Positions 33,908-41,793 of a stretch of 64,000 nt of DNA are shown here, piece after piece (position 1 is the first letter of the stretch; every line of letters begins with the position of its first letter). The position numbers were made by a program, and so were the translations under genes. The notes beneath the pieces were generated by a model. It was given only the letters and a program-made list of their open reading frames with translations, was not told where the DNA came from and searched no databases. The DNA is from Clostridia bacterium (GTDB taxonomy: Bacteria; Bacillota; Clostridia; Christensenellales; CAG-138), in assembly GCA_017514685.1 (NCBI GenBank), contig JAFWJN010000004.1, forward strand, positions 1 to 64,000, given 5' to 3'.

Positions 33908-34857
33908 TGAAAGTAATGGAAAAGAAGTTTGATATTATTACCGTTGGAACCGCGCTCGTGGATTCCATTATAAAGGGATTTGATCCGGAACCGATCTCGG
34001 CATCCGGCTATCGAGCGGAATCCTGTTCTCTACATGCTGGAGGAGAGGCTGTCAACGAGGCTGTCGCAGCGGCGAAGCTTGGGATGAGAGCAGGAATCCT
34101 GTGTTTTCTGGGAGATGATACTGCCGGAAAGCTGATCAGCAACACCTTGAGCGGATACGGAGTGGATACCGGTCTCATCGTGCGGGAAAAAGATCATCCT
34201 ACACCGGTCACGACGATGTTTGTACGGGAAGACGGCTCCAGAAAATCAATCACAAATACTTCCCATCGTTATAATTTCCATCCAGAATGCTATCTGGAGA
34301 GAATCGGGCAAACCCGCGCGATCATTCTGGGATCCTTATTCCGGGCACCTTTCGATGATCCGGGAATTGTGCATTTGCTGCTGCGGTTTGCGAAAGAACA
34401 CGGAATTCTTGCTGTTGCGGATACGAAGCTCCCGAATTTCCGAAAACTGACACTCGGAGATCTGAAAGAAAGCCTGCCTTTTGTTGACTGTATCACTCCG
34501 AACGAAGACGAAGCCAGATATTATACGGAAAAAGAAGATCCTGCCCGGATGGCGGAAGTTTTTCTGAATTATGGCATAAAAAGCGTAATCATCAAACTCG
34601 GAAGCAAGGGCTGCTATTACAGGGATACAGAGAAAGAGATTGTCCTCCCCGCCATGAAAATCAAGGCGGTCGATGCGACCGGGGCAGGGGATAACTTTGT
34701 AGCAGGTTTTGTTTCAGAACTGCTGAGAGGAAAATGCCAGGAAGAAGCGCTGCTTTTTGCGAATGCATGCGGTGCGATCTGCACGACCGAAGCCGGCGCA
34801 TGCACAGCTTTGAAAGACAGGGAACAGGTTCTTAAGATGATCCAAACCGCGAATTGA
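33907..34857 (+). CDS. PfkB-family sugar kinase
   Basis: A 316-residue ribokinase-like carbohydrate kinase. VGTALVDSIIKGF and GGEAVNEAVAAAKLG are the N-terminal sugar-binding signature; DATGAGDNFVAGF near the C-terminus is the anion hole and catalytic Asp. It phosphorylates a sugar or nucleoside with ATP; the substrate is not clear. Three possible starts (GTG 33904, ATG 33907, ATG 33916) surround the stop of the preceding gene; the ATG at 33907 forms a TGATG overlap and is chosen. Confidence 0.88.
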   Translation: MKVMEKKFDIITVGTALVDSIIKGFDPEPISASGYRAESCSLHAGGEAVNEAVAAAKLGMRAGILCFLGDDTAGKLISNTLSGYGVDTGLIVREKDHPTPVTTMFVREDGSRKSITNTSHRYNFHPECYLERIGQTRAIILGSLFRAPFDDPGIVHLLLRFAKEHGILAVADTKLPNFRKLTLGDLKESLPFVDCITPNEDEARYYTEKEDPARMAEVFLNYGIKSVIIKLGSKGCYYRDTEKEIVLPAMKIKAVDATGAGDNFVAGFVSELLRGKCQEEALLFANACGAICTTEAGACTALKDREQVLKMIQTAN

Positions 34858-34871
34858 CCGCTGGAATGATG

Positions 34872-34900
34872 TTGACAAACAAAAAAAGATGGCGTATACT
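34872..34900 (+). promoter_or_regulatory. Promoter of the TPP riboswitch/thiT transcript
   Basis: TTGACA (34872-34877) and TATACT (34895-34900) are 17 bp apart, ending 8 bp before the aptamer. Confidence 0.85.
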
Positions 34901-34907
34901 TCAAGTC

Positions 34908-34983
34908 AACGCAGGGGCGCGGCTAATTGGCCGCTGAGAAGAACCCTTTGAACCTGTTGGGTCATGCCATCGTAGGAAGCGTA
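34908..34983 (+). ncRNA. TPP riboswitch (thi box)
   Basis: The aptamer holds the conserved CTGAGA segment, ACCCTTTGAACCTG and the ATGCCATCGTAGGAAG core, closed by ACGC (34909-34912) with GCGT (34979-34982). It binds thiamine pyrophosphate. A terminator hairpin follows before the thiT ribosome site, so TPP should stop transcription of the thiamine transporter. Confidence 0.95.
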
Positions 34984-34997
34984 AAACTATCCATGAT

Positions 34998-35022
34998 ATG
35001 CCGCCCGACGGGGCGGCATTTT
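34998..35022 (+). terminator. Regulated terminator of the TPP riboswitch
   Basis: ATGCCGCCC / GGGCGGCAT (34998-35006, 35011-35019) with a 4-nt loop and TTTT. It lies between the aptamer and the GGGAGG site of thiT and forms the expression platform. Confidence 0.85.
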
Positions 35023-35044
35023 AAATTATCGGGAGGAAAAGCAA

Positions 35045-35596
35045 ATGAAAAAAACATCTACACGAATGTTGGCAGAGGGAGGACTTACTGTAGCACTCGC
35101 ACTCGCGCTAAGCTATTTGAAAATCCCCGTCGCGGCGCTTGGCGGATCGATTGATTTTGTTATGGTTCCGCTGATCGTCTTTGCTTATCGGTGGGGTGTA
35201 TGGCAGGGGCTGCTTGCGGGTCTTGCCTTTGGAACACTGAAATTTTTCCTTGCTGGCGGCAGTGCGATCAACTGGCAGAGCATGCTTTTGGACTATTCGG
35301 TTGCATATGCTTTTGTCGGATTCGCCGGGTTGATTCACAAAAAGAAGGGGATGCTCCCTGTATCTGCGCTGATTGGCTGTATTGCCAGGTTCATTATTCA
35401 TTTTATCAGCGGAGTTACCATTTATGCTGAATACGCAGAACCGACAGCTGATTTCTTCGGGTTGTCCGTCGCAACACCGGGGGCGATCCTGTTCTCCGTT
35501 GTTTATAACGGCGCATACATGCTTCCGAACACGATTATTGCCATTATCGTTTGCGCATTGCTGATCAAGCCGGTGGAACTGCTTGACCGGGTCTGA
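35045..35596 (+). CDS. thiT: Thiamine ECF-transporter substrate-binding protein
   Basis: A 183-residue S-component with about six membrane helices. GGSIDFVMVPLIVFAYRWGVWQGLLAG, RFIIHFISGVTIYAEYA and FSVVYNGAYMLPNTIIA match ThiT, including the His, Tyr and Asn region that contacts thiamine. It works with the shared EcfAA'T energising module, not encoded in this window. Expression is under the TPP riboswitch just upstream, which independently confirms the substrate. Confidence 0.95.
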   Translation: MKKTSTRMLAEGGLTVALALALSYLKIPVAALGGSIDFVMVPLIVFAYRWGVWQGLLAGLAFGTLKFFLAGGSAINWQSMLLDYSVAYAFVGFAGLIHKKKGMLPVSALIGCIARFIIHFISGVTIYAEYAEPTADFFGLSVATPGAILFSVVYNGAYMLPNTIIAIIVCALLIKPVELLDRV

Positions 35597-35669
35597 TTGT
35601 TTGCAGAAAGCGACCGATCAGTCAAAGAAGGTCAAAACGACAGAAGAGCAGGTGTATTGAGTAAAAGGT

Positions 35670-36215
35670 ATGGATTATTCAGAGATCACAAATCAGGTGA
35701 AGCAGGCGTTTGATATTCTGTATCAGGCGGCAAAACCGCAAAGGGGCGAACTTCTGATCGTCGGCTGTTCGACCAGCGAGATCATGGGAAGCATGATCGG
35801 CTCAAATTCCAGCGAGGAAGCAGCAGAAGCGGTTCTCAATGCGCTAATCCCCTGTTGCGAAGAGAAAGGGCTGTATCTGGCTGTTCAGGGCTGCGAACAT
35901 ATCAACCGCGCGATATGCACACAGTGTTCAATTGCCGAAAAACTGGATCTTCAGCCGGTATGGGTCGAGCCTTGGCTTCATGCGGGTGGTGCATGCGTCA
36001 CAGCAGCCAAGCGAAGAATCGAAGGTGCGGTAATGGTAGAGGATTTGCATGCAAAAGCGACTTTGGGTATGGACATTGGCGGAACACTGATTGGAATGCA
36101 TCTGCGCCCGGTAGTGGTACCGGTTCATTCGGAATTGAGAAAAATCGGGAACGCAAATCTGATTCTGGCATATTCCAGACCGAAGTATGTCGGCGGTCCA
36201 AGGGCAAGATATTAA
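35670..36215 (+). CDS. UPF0340 / TIGR01440 (YwlG-like) family protein
   Basis: A 181-residue protein of the UPF0340 family: LLIVGCSTSEIMGSMIGSNSS, LAVQGCEHINRA and the ending SRPKYVGGPRARY are its hallmarks. The function is not experimentally known; it is widespread in Bacillota and often near glyA or upp genes, which are absent here. ATG start with AAAAGGT upstream. Confidence 0.88.
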   Translation: MDYSEITNQVKQAFDILYQAAKPQRGELLIVGCSTSEIMGSMIGSNSSEEAAEAVLNALIPCCEEKGLYLAVQGCEHINRAICTQCSIAEKLDLQPVWVEPWLHAGGACVTAAKRRIEGAVMVEDLHAKATLGMDIGGTLIGMHLRPVVVPVHSELRKIGNANLILAYSRPKYVGGPRARY

Positions 36216-36276
36216 ATTTCGAGTGAACAAAATTTCAATTAATCTGATAAAACTGACGGAATTAATGAAAAAACTG

Positions 36277-36305
36277 TTTGCCTTTTTGGAAATTCACGCT
36301 ATAAT
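36277..36305 (+). promoter_or_regulatory. Promoter of the structured RNA
   Basis: TTTGCC (36277-36282) and TATAAT (36300-36305) are 17 bp apart. The predicted start point, about 36312, falls right at the first paired base of the RNA element. Confidence 0.75.
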
Positions 36306-36314
36306 GGAATAGTA

Positions 36315-36529
36315 TCCGAGATCGGGTCTGTGGTTGCAAGTCGATGCCAGTCGCAGGCAAAACGATCCACATAAGCGGAAAAAAGTTCCGTGAGCATGGT
36401 GCGGCTTAGAGGTAAGTCCAACCGCCGGAGCAATCCGACGAGAGGGGCAGTAGTGGGGAGCGGAAAGCTTAGGAGCGAACCCTCCAGTTGGCGAGTGTGG
36501 GGGCAAAGATCAGGTCAGCCGATATCGGA
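36315..36529 (+). ncRNA. Large structured RNA, about 215 nt (possibly raiA-type)
   Basis: TCCGAGATCGG (36315-36325) pairs with CCGATATCGGA (36519-36529), 10 of 11 positions, closing a 215-nt non-coding element rich in short GC helices and containing TTAGAGGTAAGTCC. It has its own promoter and no coding frame with a ribosome site. It ends about 40 nt before a zinc-ribbon gene. Size and context fit the large Bacillota RNA classes such as raiA, but I cannot confirm the class by eye. RNase P, tmRNA and SRP RNA signatures are not evident. Confidence 0.7.
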
Positions 36530-36570
36530 GACAAAAAATGTCCGAATAGATGAAGGGGAAAAAATTCAAA

Positions 36571-36858
36571 ATGTTTGAAGACAGAGTTTTGGTCTGCAAG
36601 GACTGCGGAAAAGAGTTCGTATTTACCGCGGGAGAGCAGGAGTTCTACGCACAGAATGATTTCAAAAACGATCCGGCGCGCTGCCCGGCTTGCCGCAAAG
36701 CAAGAAAACAGCAGAGAAACGAACGCATGAACGGACCCCGCGAGATGTTTGACGCGGTGTGTGCAGAATGCGGAAAACCCACCAAGGTCCCGTTCCAGCC
36801 CAAGAACGATAAGCCGGTTTACTGCTCTGAATGCTTTGCGAAGCGTCACGGCAGATAA
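36571..36858 (+). CDS. Zinc-ribbon domain protein
   Basis: A 95-residue protein with two Cys4 zinc sites: CKDCGKEF / CPACRKARK (typical of the short FEDK-type zinc-ribbon proteins, including FVFTAGEQEFYA) and CAECGKPTKVPFQP / CSECFAKR. It is widespread in Clostridia; nucleic-acid or ribosome binding is suspected but unproven. The ATG at 36571 is chosen because the family begins MFEDR/K and AAGGGG is 12 nt upstream. It is transcribed behind the structured RNA. Confidence 0.85.
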   Translation: MFEDRVLVCKDCGKEFVFTAGEQEFYAQNDFKNDPARCPACRKARKQQRNERMNGPREMFDAVCAECGKPTKVPFQPKNDKPVYCSECFAKRHGR

Positions 36859-36912
36859 GCAGACGGTAGTTCCGTATTTATTCGGAACAATTAGTTCATA
36901 TTGAAACACATC

Positions 36913-36951
36913 CAGACCCTGTGCTGAAATGCACAGGGTCTGCTGCGTTTT
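36913..36951 (+). terminator. Rho-independent terminator
   Basis: CAGACCCTGTGC / GCACAGGGTCTG (36913-36924, 36931-36942) is followed by CTGCGTTTT. It ends the RNA/zinc-ribbon transcript. Confidence 0.85.
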
Positions 36952-37015
36952 GGAAGACTTCTTCACTTTTGCAGTGGATTTTCAGAAATAACCGGAAGGA
37001 AATTGACCCCTGGCT

Positions 37016-38200
37016 CTAGGATTCCTTTTTCAGGGAACTCTTTTTCAGGGATAGGGAAACAGACAGCAGCACCAACCCGGCAACGCTGAAAAAGGTACCG
37101 GTAACCGTAGCGGCGGGAACACCGGCATGATCGATTAAGAAACCACCGCCCATCTGCCCGATGATGCACCCGACAGTGATCGCTTCGGTCACGAGCATCT
37201 GACCTTTGACTTTATTATGTTCTTCCATCTGCCGGTTGACCCAGAAGGAGGAAGCAAGAATGAAAATGGCGTATCCGAACAGCTGCATGCACTGGGAAAG
37301 GTAGACCCAGAAGATCCCGCCGCCGATCAGCAGGGGAATCAGAAGCATCAGGTGCTTGATCACAAATGCGGAAAACGAGATCAGAAGGAGCGGCTCGAGA
37401 CGGAACTTTCTTTCCAGCAGAGAGAACCCTGCCATGGAAGGAATCTCAAAAAGTGCCGCCAGCGCGATGGCAATACTCATTTCAATTGTCCCGCCGCCGA
37501 TCACCTCAACGATGCTGAGCATGTATGCGTTGAGATAATTATGCATCGAGAAGGTCAGGATGATGCCAAGAAGGAATGGAATCAGATAAGGATGGGACTT
37601 CAGCAGTGCGATCGTACCGGATGCCGGCGCAACATCAACAGAAGAAGCCGTTTTTTTCGGCGCAAAGCTCAGAGAAACAAGCAGAAGTCCCAGACTGGCG
37701 GCAATATAGCACCAGAGGAGGGCATCTGTCCGCCATTCGGCAAGATATCCCGCCAGATAGGTATACAGCGCAAAGGCGGCGGAGGCGATTCCGCGCGCGA
37801 GCGAATAATTGATCGGTTCCCCACGGTCAACATATGCGAGGCCTACTGCGTTCAGCATGGGCTGAACCGCAAGCGTTATGGTAGACAGACATGCGAACAT
37901 AACTGCCATGAGGACCAGGGATCTTTGTGGAAACAGAAGAATCCCCGCAAAAACGATTGCGGCGGAAAGGCACATGAAAAGGAGAGACCGGAGGGAAGGT
38001 CCGTTTTCCCGGTCGGCGAGTTCTGCCAATAGAGGCTGCAGAAAAAGAGAAGCCAGATTGGCGCTGGCCAAGACCATTCCGATCTGATGCACGGAAAATC
38101 CGTACGCAAGCAAAAAACGTTCCGCAAAGGTATAGACAAAACATGCGGAAACCCAATAAAAACTCTGTAGGAGTGAAAAGATTCTGGTATATCGGCTCAT
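37016..38200 (-). CDS. MFS transporter
   Basis: A 394-residue protein with about 12 membrane helices of the MFS_1-like/nucleoside-H+ symporter-like group (QSFYWVSACFVYTFAERFLLAYGF, LASLFLQPLLAELADRENGPS). The loop LADRENGPSLR matches the conserved helix 2-3 segment. The longer frame starts with TTG inside a terminator stem, so the ATG at 38200 is preferred although its ribosome site is weak. Substrate unknown. Confidence 0.82.
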   Translation of the reverse strand: MSRYTRIFSLLQSFYWVSACFVYTFAERFLLAYGFSVHQIGMVLASANLASLFLQPLLAELADRENGPSLRSLLFMCLSAAIVFAGILLFPQRSLVLMAVMFACLSTITLAVQPMLNAVGLAYVDRGEPINYSLARGIASAAFALYTYLAGYLAEWRTDALLWCYIAASLGLLLVSLSFAPKKTASSVDVAPASGTIALLKSHPYLIPFLLGIILTFSMHNYLNAYMLSIVEVIGGGTIEMSIAIALAALFEIPSMAGFSLLERKFRLEPLLLISFSAFVIKHLMLLIPLLIGGGIFWVYLSQCMQLFGYAIFILASSFWVNRQMEEHNKVKGQMLVTEAITVGCIIGQMGGGFLIDHAGVPAATVTGTFFSVAGLVLLSVSLSLKKSSLKKES

Positions 38201-38262
38201 GGGGGAATTGTACCGCGAAAGAATGAGAAAAGCAATCCGTTGAATTTGCTTTTTGAGTAAAG

Positions 38263-38284
38263 AAAAACCCGCCTGCAAGGCGGG
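38263..38284 (-). terminator. Terminator of the YitT gene
   Basis: Read on the minus strand, CCCGCCT / AGGCGGG (38278-38284, 38268-38274) with a 3-nt loop is followed by TTTTTCT. Confidence 0.88.
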
Positions 38285-38296
38285 AACACTACCGGA

Positions 38297-39199
38297 TCAG
38301 GAGTCAGCTGATTGCTCAGGAGGAAGAACGGGATCTCGGGCAAGCGTGAAACCGCGGCCGCGAACTTCCTTGACCTGAGAAACTGTAATGAAAGCCAGAG
38401 GGTCGATGCTGTGGATCAGTTCGGTGGCGTTGTAGAGTTTCCGCTGAGGAATGACACACATAATGCTTTTCTGCGATTCCTTCAGGCGGCCGGTCTCCAC
38501 CATGAACATCGTGACGCCCGCTTCCAGCTGGTCCAGAAGCGTTTCACGCAGTTCTTCGTATTTCTTCGTTATAATCAGAAGCTGAATCTGAGCCTTTCCG
38601 AGAACCATGACCTGATCCAGCACGATGCTTTCGAAAATCAGGACGAAAATACCGAGGAGCGTGCTTTCCGTGGGAACGAACAAGGCCTGTCCGCCGATGA
38701 CGACGATATCACTGAGCCAGACAAACATCGCAACGGAAAGATGCGTCCATTTGTGAAGAATCAACACAACAACGTCCATGCCGCCGGTTGAGGATCCGAC
38801 CCGCATGACAAGCCCCAACGCGACGCCGAGCAGAATTCCCGCAAATACCGCGGCAAGGACGGAATTGTCCGTCAGACTGGCGATGCCGGGAATCTTTTCG
38901 ATCACACCGAGCAGAAGGGGATAGAGAATTGAGCTTACGACCGTTTTGGCGGCGAAGGCTTTTCCGAGAATCAGCAGACCCAGCAGGAGAAGAAACAGAT
39001 TCAGGATCAGGATCAGCAGGGAAACATCAATCCCCGGAAAAACATGGCTCAGGACAATGCCGATACCGGTTGTGCCGCCGATCAGTATGTTATGGGGAAT
39101 AATGAAAGCCGCAACGCAGAAAGCCAGAACCGCGTTGCCTCCAACGATTGAAAGGGCTGTCAGAAGAGCCTTTTTAGCCGGTTTGTCGTATGGTTTCAT
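38297..39199 (-). CDS. YitT-family membrane protein
   Basis: A 300-residue protein. About five membrane helices (AFIIPHNILIGGTTGIGIVLSH is the family signature, and RVGSSTGGMDVV a later one) are followed by a C-terminal DUF2179 domain (ESQKSIMCVIPQRKL..IDPLAFITVSQVKEVRGRGF). YitT proteins are common in Bacillota; transport of an amino acid or ion has been suggested but not established. Its own terminator follows. Confidence 0.92.
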   Translation of the reverse strand: MKPYDKPAKKALLTALSIVGGNAVLAFCVAAFIIPHNILIGGTTGIGIVLSHVFPGIDVSLLILILNLFLLLLGLLILGKAFAAKTVVSSILYPLLLGVIEKIPGIASLTDNSVLAAVFAGILLGVALGLVMRVGSSTGGMDVVVLILHKWTHLSVAMFVWLSDIVVIGGQALFVPTESTLLGIFVLIFESIVLDQVMVLGKAQIQLLIITKKYEELRETLLDQLEAGVTMFMVETGRLKESQKSIMCVIPQRKLYNATELIHSIDPLAFITVSQVKEVRGRGFTLARDPVLPPEQSADS

Positions 39200-39264
39200 G
39201 GTGACCTCGAAAAAAACGGTTTAGCAATGGAACTCTATTATTATATCACATTTTTTTTCAACGG

Positions 39265-39292
39265 AAAAGACCCGCTCTTTTCAGAACGGGTC
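39265..39292 (-). terminator. Terminator of asnS
   Basis: On the minus strand GACCCGTTCT pairs with AGAGCGGGTC (39283-39292 with 39269-39278, one wobble), followed by TTTT. Confidence 0.75.
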
Positions 39293-39310
39293 CAAGTACA
39301 GTCATTTTTG

Positions 39311-40693
39311 TCAGATATCGAGGTTTGCCGCAGTACGGGGGAACGGAAGGACGTCACGGATGTTGGACATGCCGGTGACATACATGACCATTCTCTCAAA
39401 ACCGAGTCCGAATCCGGCATGCTTTACACCGCCATATCTTCTCAGATCCAGGAACCACTGATATTCGGACATATCCATGCCGAGTTCTTTGCAGCGGGCA
39501 TCGAGCACATCATAGCGCTCTTCACGCTGGCTGCCCCCGATGATCTCGCCGACGCCCGGAACGAGCAGGTCACATGCAGCAACCGTCTTTCCGTCATCAT
39601 TGACACGCATATAGAAAGCTTTGATATCCTTCGGATAATCCGTGAGGAACATCGGCTTTCCGAAGACCACTTCGGTCAGATAGCGCTCATGCTCGGACTG
39701 CAGGTCAATGCCCCATTCAACGGGGTATTCAAACTGTACGCCGCTCTTTTTGAGAATCTCGACTGCTTCCGTATAGGACACTCTGCCAAAGTCGTTATCA
39801 AGAACATTGTGAAGCCGGTCAAGGAGACCCTTGTCAATCCGGGTGTTGAAGAATTCCATTTCAGCAGGACAACGGTCCAGAACAGTCTGGATGATATATT
39901 TGACCATCGCTTCGGCAATTTCCATGTCACCTTCCAGATCACAGAATGCCATTTCAGGCTCGATCATCCAGAACTCGCTGGCGTGCCGCGCTGTGAAACT
40001 GTACTCGGCGCGGAAAGTCGGACCGAAGGTATAGATATCGCGGAAAGCGAGGGCGAATGCTTCACCGTAAAGCTGTCCGGAACCGGAAAGATGAACGGGC
40101 TTTTTGAAAAAGTCCTGGGAATAATCCACTTTGCCGTCTTCCGTCCTTGGAAGATTCTCCAGATCGAGAGTCGTGACCTGGAACATTTCTCCACGTCCTT
40201 CACAGTCGGCATTGGTGAGGATCGGTGTATGCACATATACGAAGCCGCGATCCTGGAAGAATTCATGAATCGCCGCGGCGACCACGGAACGAACGCGGAA
40301 AGTCGCAAGAAACGTATTGGTACGCGGACGGAGCGTCTGCATGGTGCGCAGGTATTCCAGAGTATGCCGCTTTTTCTGCATCGGATAATCGGAAGGGCAG
40401 GAGCCTTCCACGGTAATATCGTCTGCATGAATTTCGAACGGCTGAGGAGCATCCGGCGTCAGAACAAGAGTTCCTTCCACAATAATTGCGCATCCTGTCG
40501 TAAGACCGTTTCCAAGATTCCGTTCGTCGTTGGCAAAAACGATCTGAACGGGACGGAACGAGGTCCCGTCATTCAATTCTATAAAACCGAAAGCTTTTCC
40601 GACACGGACTGTGCGGACCCATCCGCATACAACGATCGGACCGGCAAATGATTCGGGTGATTTCTGAATATCACGTAATTTTAAAAGCTGCAT
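39311..40693 (-). CDS. asnS: Asparaginyl-tRNA synthetase
   Basis: A 460-residue class IIb aminoacyl-tRNA synthetase. The N-terminal OB fold ([26 protein letters not shown]) binds the anticodon. The catalytic domain has motif 2 ([25 protein letters not shown]) and motif 3 ([15 protein letters not shown]). It charges tRNA-Asn directly. Its promoter is TTGCAT/TATAAT on the minus strand and no T-box leader is visible. Confidence 0.97.
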   Translation of the reverse strand: MQLLKLRDIQKSPESFAGPIVVCGWVRTVRVGKAFGFIELNDGTSFRPVQIVFANDERNLGNGLTTGCAIIVEGTLVLTPDAPQPFEIHADDITVEGSCPSDYPMQKKRHTLEYLRTMQTLRPRTNTFLATFRVRSVVAAAIHEFFQDRGFVYVHTPILTNADCEGRGEMFQVTTLDLENLPRTEDGKVDYSQDFFKKPVHLSGSGQLYGEAFALAFRDIYTFGPTFRAEYSFTARHASEFWMIEPEMAFCDLEGDMEIAEAMVKYIIQTVLDRCPAEMEFFNTRIDKGLLDRLHNVLDNDFGRVSYTEAVEILKKSGVQFEYPVEWGIDLQSEHERYLTEVVFGKPMFLTDYPKDIKAFYMRVNDDGKTVAACDLLVPGVGEIIGGSQREERYDVLDARCKELGMDMSEYQWFLDLRRYGGVKHAGFGLGFERMVMYVTGMSNIRDVLPFPRTAANLDI

Positions 40694-40722
40694 TGATAGC
40701 CTCCCGAAAAATACTGTAGAAA

Positions 40723-40750
40723 ATTATATCATATTTACTGTGGAATGCAA
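40723..40750 (-). promoter_or_regulatory. Promoter of asnS
   Basis: On the minus strand TTGCAT (40745-40750) and TATAAT (40723-40728) are 16 bp apart. The 343-bp region 40694-41036 otherwise contains a small dyad (40762-40782) and the divergent Rrf2 promoter. Confidence 0.75.
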
Positions 40751-40918
40751 TGTAAAATATACGGAAGGAAAAAAGTCTTCCGGCGATTGCAGGAAGGCAA
40801 GAGATCCGGACAATCGGAAACGGAAAGCGCAAGCATCCATAAAAAAGAAGTCGGATCATGAGAAAAAGAAAACTTGTAAAATTATCGGGCGACTTATATA
40901 AAATTCTTATGAAGATAA

Positions 40919-40947
40919 TTGACAAAACATCAAAAAACTGATATATT
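40919..40947 (+). promoter_or_regulatory. Promoter of the Rrf2 gene
   Basis: TTGACA (40919-40924) and TATATT (40942-40947) are 17 bp apart. Downstream, two CAATTG palindromes lie 3 bp apart (40994-40999, 41003-41008), a possible operator. Confidence 0.8.
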
Positions 40948-40970
40948 ACTTGAAAGGATTATAAGGATTT

Positions 40971-41009
40971 ATGTCAAAAAGATTCAGATTCGCCAATTGT
41001 TGCAATTGA
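40971..41009 (+). CDS. Possible 12-residue leader peptide
   Basis: The frame MSKRFRFANCCN lies between the promoter and the Rrf2 gene, with AAGG just upstream. It ends with two adjacent Cys codons overlapping the twin CAATTG palindromes. The spacing of the ribosome site is poor. It may be chance; a Cys-sensing leader would fit an Rrf2/CymR-type regulator. Confidence 0.25.
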   Translation: MSKRFRFANCCN

Positions 41010-41036
41010 CGTTGTAAGAGGAGAGAAGGTGTTGAT

Positions 41037-41459
41037 ATGCAGTTGACATTAACGACGGATTATGCGATTCGCTGCCTGATTTGTCTTTCGCAGAATGAAG
41101 GGATCTGCACATCTCAGCGGGTACGGGAATATGCCGAAATCACCAGTGATGAGCATACAAGAAAGATCCTGAGACAGCTGAAGCACGGGGGACTGGTCCG
41201 TTCGGATAAAGGGGCGAACGGGGGTTATAGTCTGGCTCGTCCGTTAAGCGAAATCACTTTCCTGGATGTTTTACGCTGCACGGAAGACACTGTGAAGATC
41301 AACAGAATTCTCGAGAGTACAAGGGATGGACAGGAAAGCAGCGAGCGGGTTGCGGTAAGATCCTTCTACGAAAAAACACAGCAGCTGTTTGACGGCTATT
41401 TCGGAAATATTACCGTTCAGGATATTATGAACGGAAATCTTCCGGATATCAGATTCTGA
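41037..41459 (+). CDS. Rrf2-family transcriptional regulator
   Basis: A 140-residue winged-helix protein. MQLTLTTDYAIRCLICLSQNEG and GGLVRSDKGANGGYSLARPLSEIT are the family signature. The three-Cys cluster that binds iron-sulfur in IscR and NsrR is absent from the usual region, so it is more likely a CymR- or RirA-unlike, cluster-free sensor. It is monocistronic with its own terminator. Confidence 0.9.
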   Translation: MQLTLTTDYAIRCLICLSQNEGICTSQRVREYAEITSDEHTRKILRQLKHGGLVRSDKGANGGYSLARPLSEITFLDVLRCTEDTVKINRILESTRDGQESSERVAVRSFYEKTQQLFDGYFGNITVQDIMNGNLPDIRF

Positions 41460-41498
41460 AACATTTTTTATAAAACAAGAAACAGAATGTCAGTATTT

Positions 41499-41536
41499 AA
41501 CGCCTTTCCCGTTGTTTGGAAAGGCGTTCTTCTTTT
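41499..41536 (+). terminator. Rho-independent terminator
   Basis: AACGCCTTTCC / GGAAAGGCGTT (41499-41509, 41518-41528) followed by CTTCTTTT. Confidence 0.9.
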
Positions 41537-41661
41537 GTTCCAAGAGCTATAATAAAATTAAATGTTTATTGAGGAAATTAATCAACAATTCTTGGTCTGA
41601 CAGAAGCACGATATGTCCGGACAGGGAGGTCCGGAACAGATGATCACGGCAGACAATGGAG

Positions 41662-41728
41662 AATCTGCGCTTTAGAACGGATAGATTACGCTGTATCCCT
41701 TATTTTTTTCTCATTCCGTCAATAATAT
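41662..41728 (+). promoter_or_regulatory. LytTR-type box and promoter, phosphatase gene
   Basis: The half-site AGATTACGCTGTAT (41683-41696) equals the one at 47712. The partner 21 bp upstream is degenerate (7 of 12 positions). The -35 (TTATTT, 41700-41705) starts 14 bp after the first T of TTACG; the -10 is TAATAT (41723-41728). The 334-bp gap 41460-41793 holds no gene. Confidence 0.6.
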
Positions 41729-41793
41729 TGTGATATAAAGATCCGGAAGCAGTTTTTTAATCTGTCTTTCGGGAACGTTCAGGAGGGAGAAAA

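Noticed and set aside
36315..36529. RNase P RNA
   Set aside because: The element is too short and the conserved GAGGAAAGTCC and ACAGAA segments in their RNase P context are not found.
39227..40651. 474-codon plus-strand frame opposite asnS
   Set aside because: asnS is unmistakable on the minus strand; the plus frame has no recognisable motif and spans the asnS terminator.
40694..40900. T-box riboswitch for asnS
   Set aside because: No T-box sequence or stem I pattern is seen on the minus strand; the promoter lies close to the gene.
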